Assembly (NCBI RefSeq): GCF_017299535.1
Contig: NZ_CP071238.1
Span: 1,984,001 to 2,048,000 of the forward strand
Direction of reading: 5' to 3'
DNA: 64,000 nt
Origin: Serratia marcescens subsp. marcescens ATCC 13880
GTDB taxonomy: Bacteria; Pseudomonadota; Gammaproteobacteria; Enterobacterales; Enterobacteriaceae
Shown one piece after another: positions 60,022 through 64,000 of the stretch (position 1 is its first letter; each line of letters starts with the position of its first letter). Below the pieces are notes generated by a model. It searched no databases. It was given only the letters and a program-made list of their open reading frames with translations, and had not been told where the DNA came from. The position numbers were made by a program, and so were the translations under genes.

Positions 60022-60357
60022 ATGAAAAGGATCGTGTTGGCCGGCGTGGCCTTGTGTTGTTCCAGCTTCGCGCAGGCGCGGGTGGATCTGGAATACCATG
60101 CGGCGGCGCCGAAGGACAGTAAGGTCACCGAGGAGTACCAGAAAAAGCGCGACGCATTGCGCCACAAGGTGTGGAATGTCGATAACCTGACGCTGGCCAA
60201 CGAGCAGGCGATTGCACGCGAACAGCAGCGCGAAGCCGCTGAGACCGCCGAGCGGCAGCAGCGGAATCTGGAACAGCAGCAGAAAAAGCAGCGCTGCCTG
60301 CGGAGACACTCGAAAGATCCTCACCCCGAGGCGAAGTGTTACAGGCACAACTTCTAA
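60022..60357 (+). CDS. small exported protein with a Gln-rich coiled coil
   Basis: A 111-residue protein with a signal peptide (KRIVLAGVALCCSSFAQA). The mature part is a charged helix (AREQQREAAETAERQQRNLE), then a basic Cys-containing end. AGGAG precedes it. The convergent dcuR gene ends 37 bases beyond. Unknown function. Confidence 0.65.
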   Translation: MKRIVLAGVALCCSSFAQARVDLEYHAAAPKDSKVTEEYQKKRDALRHKVWNVDNLTLANEQAIAREQQREAAETAERQQRNLEQQQKKQRCLRRHSKDPHPEAKCYRHNF

Positions 60358-60394
60358 CCTTCAACGTCCGGGCGCTTTCTGCGCCCGACGTCGT

Positions 60395-61114
60395 TTAGGC
60401 CGGGCGGCAATGCTCTTTCAGCATGGCGATCGCGTCCGGCTTCAGCTGATACAGATAGACCGGTCGGCCGGTGGCGCCGTACAGAATACGGGTGCCGAGG
60501 ATACCGCTCTCCGCCAGATAGATGAGGTACTTGCGGCAGGACACTCGCGAAATGCCAATGGCGTTGGCCAGGTTGTCGGTGGAGAATTCGCTGTCGTGCT
60601 CCTGTTCGATCCACTCGCACACCGTGCTCAGGGTGATGCTGGTCAGGCCCTTCGGCAGCTTTTTGCTCTCCTGGCCGCCGGGCTGGCGGCGCAGCAAGCT
60701 GTCGACGTCGGCCTGCGAAAACTCGCGCTGCGCCAAGAGCTGGGACTGTTGCCGGTAGTGGCTCAGCGCCTCCTTAAAGCGGCTGAACTGGAACGGTTTG
60801 ATCAGATAATCCACCACGCCGTAGTGCAGCGCTTTTTGCACCGTGTTCACGTCGCTGGCGGAGGAGATGATGATCACATCGGTCTTCTCGCCGAGTTCAC
60901 GCAGGCCGGGCAGCAGATCCAGCCCGTTCTCCTGCTGCATGTAGATATCCAGCAACACCAGATCGATGCTGACGCTGGCATCGGCCAGCAGGGCGCGCGC
61001 CTGGCTCAGAGTGGCGACCGTCGCCTGGCAGTGAAAACCACCGACCTGGCTCAGATAGTATTTGTTCAGCTCCGCCACCATCGGGTCGTCGTCGACAATC
61101 AGTACGTTAATCAT
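60395..61114 (-). CDS. dcuR: C4-dicarboxylate response regulator DcuR
   Basis: A 239-residue CitB-family response regulator. The receiver has the acidic pocket (VDDDP) and phospho-acceptor D56 (LVLLDIYMQ). The C-terminal winged helix has ISRVSCRKYLIYL. It overlaps dcuS by 8 bases, forming one operon. Known targets in E. coli are dcuB, frdA and dctA; none is in this window. Confidence 0.93.
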   Translation of the reverse strand: MINVLIVDDDPMVAELNKYYLSQVGGFHCQATVATLSQARALLADASVSIDLVLLDIYMQQENGLDLLPGLRELGEKTDVIIISSASDVNTVQKALHYGVVDYLIKPFQFSRFKEALSHYRQQSQLLAQREFSQADVDSLLRRQPGGQESKKLPKGLTSITLSTVCEWIEQEHDSEFSTDNLANAIGISRVSCRKYLIYLAESGILGTRILYGATGRPVYLYQLKPDAIAMLKEHCRPA

Positions 61115-62720
61115 GGGCTCTGCTCTTGGCCTGATAGGGAAGGTGCACGAAAAATTGGGTCAGCTCGCCCGGTTCGGATTCGAAATCGATGCTGCCGCCC
61201 AGTTTCTCCAGATGGCTGCGGATCAGCGCCAGGCCGATGCCGCGTCCCGTTCCCTTGGTGGAAAATCCGTGTTCGAAGATGCGCGCGCCGATCGCCGGAT
61301 CGATGCCGGGGCCGTCGTCGCTGACGATACAGTGTAATTGATCGTCGTGATGATGGAAGCTCAGGCCGATCTCGTGGCCCTCAACGCCGTCGATGGCGTC
61401 GATGGCGTTTTCGATCAGGTTGCCGAGCACGCTGATCAGCACGTGGGTGGTCTCCGCATCGTCGGTTTCCGGCAGCAGGCTGGTTTCCTCAATGGTCAGT
61501 TCGATGCCGGCCTCGTGGGCGCGGCTGATCTTGCCGATGAAGAAGCCCGCCACTTCCGGCGAATGGATCTTGCGCAGCAGCGCGCCGATCTCTTCCTGGT
61601 AGTTGCTGGCGGTGTTGATGATGTAGTTTTCCAACTGTTGATAGGCCTTCATGTGCAGCATGCCGAGTATCACATGCAGCTTGTTCATAAATTCGTGCGA
61701 CTGCACCCGCAGGGCGTCGGCGTAGTGCGCCATGCCGCTCAGCCGCTGCAGCAGGCGGCTGACTTCGGTTTTGTCGCGGAAGGTGGCGATGGCGCCGGTC
61801 ACCTGGCCGTTGACGATCACCGGCACGGTATTGGTCAGCAGTTCGCTGCCGTTGAAGCTGATCTGTCGATCGCGCAGCGGTTCGCCGCTGGCCAGCACCT
61901 CCGCCAGATGCAGCTGCGCCGGCCAATGCTTGCTGGCGGCTTCCAGCAGCAGGTTTTCCACCGGCCCGCTCTGGCGCAGCAGGCGCTTGGCTTCGTCATT
62001 GACGATGGTGATGCGAGATTCATTATCGACCGCGATCACGCCTTCTTTAATCGACTGCAGCATGGCGTTGCGCTGTTCGAACAGGTTGGAGATTTCGTAG
62101 GGCTCGAAACCCAGCATGATGCGTTTGAGCGCAGAGACCAGGAAAAAGGTGCCCAGGCTTCCGACCAGCGCGGCGAAGGCGATGGTCCAATAGATGATCC
62201 AACGGCTCTCCGCCACCACCCGCTGCACGGTGTCCAGCGCGATGCCGAGCGCCACCACGCCGATTTGTTTTTTCTGATCGTCATACACCGGCACGAACAC
62301 CCGCAGCGCCGGGGCCAGCGTGCCGCGGTTGATGGCGCTGTTGACGTTGCCTTGCAGCGCGGGCGCCAGATCGTCGCCGATAAAATGCTTGCCGATCAGC
62401 CAGGGTTTAGGGTGCGAATAGCGGATGCCCCGCATATCCACCACCACCACGAACAACAGCTCGTTTTGATGGCGCACCTGCTCGGCGAAGCGCTGAATGG
62501 CGCCGCTTTGATCGCGCCGCTGCAAGCCGTCGATCACGGTGTTGGAGAGCGCCAGCGTGTTGGCGACGGCGATGGCTTTTTGCTGCAGCTGATCTTGCCC
62601 CTCGCGGCTCATCTGCACGAAAAACAGCGCGAACACCACCAGCAGCACCGAAGCGATGATGGCGGACACCATCAGCGTGATGGAGGTGCTCAGCTTGAGC
62701 GGCACCCGTTGTTTTGGCAT
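61107..62720 (-). CDS. dcuS: C4-dicarboxylate sensor kinase DcuS
   Basis: A 537-residue sensor kinase. Membrane helices are at 14-36 and 173-197. Between them is the periplasmic PASp domain with ligand residues R100, H103, F113 and R140, in the same spacing as R107, H110, F120, R147 of E. coli DcuS. A cytoplasmic PAS follows, then H342 (QSHEFMNKLHVI) and the ATP motif (VSDDGPGIDP). It senses fumarate, succinate and related acids. Confidence 0.94.
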   Translation of the reverse strand: MPKQRVPLKLSTSITLMVSAIIASVLLVVFALFFVQMSREGQDQLQQKAIAVANTLALSNTVIDGLQRRDQSGAIQRFAEQVRHQNELLFVVVVDMRGIRYSHPKPWLIGKHFIGDDLAPALQGNVNSAINRGTLAPALRVFVPVYDDQKKQIGVVALGIALDTVQRVVAESRWIIYWTIAFAALVGSLGTFFLVSALKRIMLGFEPYEISNLFEQRNAMLQSIKEGVIAVDNESRITIVNDEAKRLLRQSGPVENLLLEAASKHWPAQLHLAEVLASGEPLRDRQISFNGSELLTNTVPVIVNGQVTGAIATFRDKTEVSRLLQRLSGMAHYADALRVQSHEFMNKLHVILGMLHMKAYQQLENYIINTASNYQEEIGALLRKIHSPEVAGFFIGKISRAHEAGIELTIEETSLLPETDDAETTHVLISVLGNLIENAIDAIDGVEGHEIGLSFHHHDDQLHCIVSDDGPGIDPAIGARIFEHGFSTKGTGRGIGLALIRSHLEKLGGSIDFESEPGELTQFFVHLPYQAKSRAHD

Positions 62721-62845
62721 GGCGGTTCTCCGAATGGCGATATCACGGCGTATTCTAGCGAGGAATGCGGCAAGCTGCAGTTACCGGCAGCAGGTTATAG
62801 CATGCTGCCGGGGGAGCGGGGGGTTATTTTAGTTACAAAAGCGGG

Positions 62846-63688
62846 TTACTGCTGGTGGTAGATCTCCAGCGCCTGTTGGCCGCTGGCGCCCTGATGGATG
62901 ATCGCCATCAGGGCGCGCACCACCTGCGACGGGTTGCTGTGTTGATAGACGTTGCGGCCATAGACCATGCCGGAGGCGCCCTGCGCCATCAGCGCGGCGG
63001 ATTTCTCCAGCACCGGGCCCAGCTCACCCTTGCCGCCGCCGCGCACCAGCGTCGGGCAGCGCGCCGCTTCCACCACGCGGTGGAAATCTTCCACCCGATC
63101 GGTCGGATCGGCCTTGATGATGTCGGCGCCCAGCTCGCGCGCCAGCCGCACCAGCGGCACGATCTTCTCCACGTCACCCAGCGATCCGTAGGCGGCGCCC
63201 TGGCCGGCCGGGGCCATCACCAGCGGTTCGATCATCAGCGGCATGGCGTAGCGGTCGCAGGCGTGGCGCAGGCGGCCGATGTTCTCTACGCATTGGCGGA
63301 AAATGCCGGGTTCATCCGGGATCATATACAGGTTGACCACCACCGCGGCGGCGTCCATTTGCAGCGCGGCCAGGATCGGCGCTTCCGGATTGTGCAACAC
63401 CGCCCACATCTCACGGTGGCGCGCGGCGTTATAGGCGTTGCCGACGTCGGTGCGCAGCACCAGCGCCGGCTTTTCGCGCTGCGGCGCGCGCTGCAGCAGA
63501 TCCGCCTGGCCGTAGTTGACCTGAATGGCGTCGGGGCGCGCGGCGATCAGGTTGCCCATCACCCGTTCGATATCTTCCAGGCCGATTAAGAAATCCGGTT
63601 CGTTGGCGATGCCGTGATCGATCGCCACGTCCAGGCACTTGCCGTTGTTGAACAGGCGGTTCATCCGCACCTTACTGCTGAGCTGCAT
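62846..63688 (-). CDS. LsrF/DhnA-type class I aldolase
   Basis: A 280-residue TIM-barrel aldolase of the DeoC/FbaB/LsrF family. The start MQLSSKVRMNRLF has AGGAGG upstream. The probable Schiff-base lysine is K192 (GADIIKADPTD); the phosphate site is LVRGGGKGE. LsrF itself works in autoinducer-2 breakdown, but no lsr genes are near, so the substrate is open. Neighbouring dcuS has its own gap of 125 bases. Confidence 0.82.
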   Translation of the reverse strand: MQLSSKVRMNRLFNNGKCLDVAIDHGIANEPDFLIGLEDIERVMGNLIAARPDAIQVNYGQADLLQRAPQREKPALVLRTDVGNAYNAARHREMWAVLHNPEAPILAALQMDAAAVVVNLYMIPDEPGIFRQCVENIGRLRHACDRYAMPLMIEPLVMAPAGQGAAYGSLGDVEKIVPLVRLARELGADIIKADPTDRVEDFHRVVEAARCPTLVRGGGKGELGPVLEKSAALMAQGASGMVYGRNVYQHSNPSQVVRALMAIIHQGASGQQALEIYHQQ

Positions 63689-64000
63689 GTCAGGTCCTCC
63701 TGAGATAGGGATATGTCCATTATTGCCGAGTAAGGATGGTCGGGAAACGCGGAAACCGCAAACTGCGCGCCCGCTCGCAGTTTTTGCCGGCGCACGAAAG
63801 GGGAACGCTCGCGGGCGGCTTTCATTTCATTTGTTAGATCCATGTCATGTTTTTGTTAATAAGCCATTCCAAAACGCATGTTTCGCTTGTTTGGGTTAAA
63901 AAGTTTCAATAATCTAAATTATGAAATAAACATTTAAAAAAGCGGCGAGGACGCGGCTTTCTCCTCCAGGGGTTTATTTCAATTGATTGTTTTTAATCTG
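63689..64000. other. right edge, no gene seen
   Basis: 312 bases upstream of the aldolase gene. The last 170 bases are AT-rich. No reading frame with a ribosome site was seen; the stretch may hold the promoter of the aldolase gene and of a gene beyond the edge. Confidence 0.5.

Overview
The window looks like a chromosomal segment of a Serratia species, most probably S. marcescens. The proline iminopeptidase at 51453-52406 matches the S. marcescens enzyme as I remember it. The pump locus at 34139-39147 has the layout of S. marcescens sdeR-sdeAB. The host gene order (hinT-ycfL-lpoB-thiK-nagZ-ycfP-ndh-ycfJ; ghrA-ycdX-ycdY; yebE-ptrB/exoX-yobB; holE; yobA-yebZ-yebY-sdsR) is enterobacterial. All identifications come from reading the sequence; no database search was run.

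Region 1 (1 to about 20.5 kb) is most of a P2-like prophage; the rest lies to the left of the window. Leftward from about 6.8 kb run the late genes O, N, M, L, X, holin, K, lysB, lysC, R, S, V, W. Rightward run P and Q. A TGT-N12-ACA late-activator site lies between the two operons. A cos-like sequence follows Q. Next comes the cargo position where P2 carries old/tin. Here it holds a two-gene unit: an ImmA/IrrE-type metalloprotease and a PIN-like nuclease. The early operon runs leftward from cox through small genes, a DnaQ-like exonuclease, a Dam methylase and the HUH replication protein A. Repressor C and integrase run rightward, followed by a cargo gene resembling effector-associated component EACC1.

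Region 2 (20.5-39.2 kb) is host core with regulators. It contains MntR/MntH with an MntR box, two LysR-type or HxlR-type regulator pairs with their divergent neighbours, the lpoB-nagZ block, ndh with an FNR-like box, and the SdeR-SdeAB multidrug pump with a downstream Rrf2 regulator.

Region 3 (39.2-40.3 kb) has two tRNA-Ser(GGA) genes. Each has its own promoter and is followed by tandem 165-167 bp repeats that carry copies of the tRNA 3' end plus a terminator hairpin. This resembles the rtT repeats of the E. coli tyrT operon.

Region 4 (40.6-55.8 kb) is core: a POT-family peptide transporter, ghrA, ycdXY, yebE, ptrB, exoX, yobB, a DksA paralogue without zinc ligands behind a Zur-like box, ridA, pip, holE, ftnA, the copper-linked yobA-yebZ-yebY operon and the sRNA SdsR.

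Region 5 (55.9-64 kb) is more accessory. It has an unknown gene with a leader ORF, a candidate double-glycine microcin with a two-helix immunity-like protein, fabV, a run of small exported proteins, dcuSR and an LsrF/DhnA-type aldolase.

The two most interesting candidates for undescribed systems are the protease/PIN pair in the P2 cargo site (10184-11824) and the microcin/immunity pair (56426-57069).
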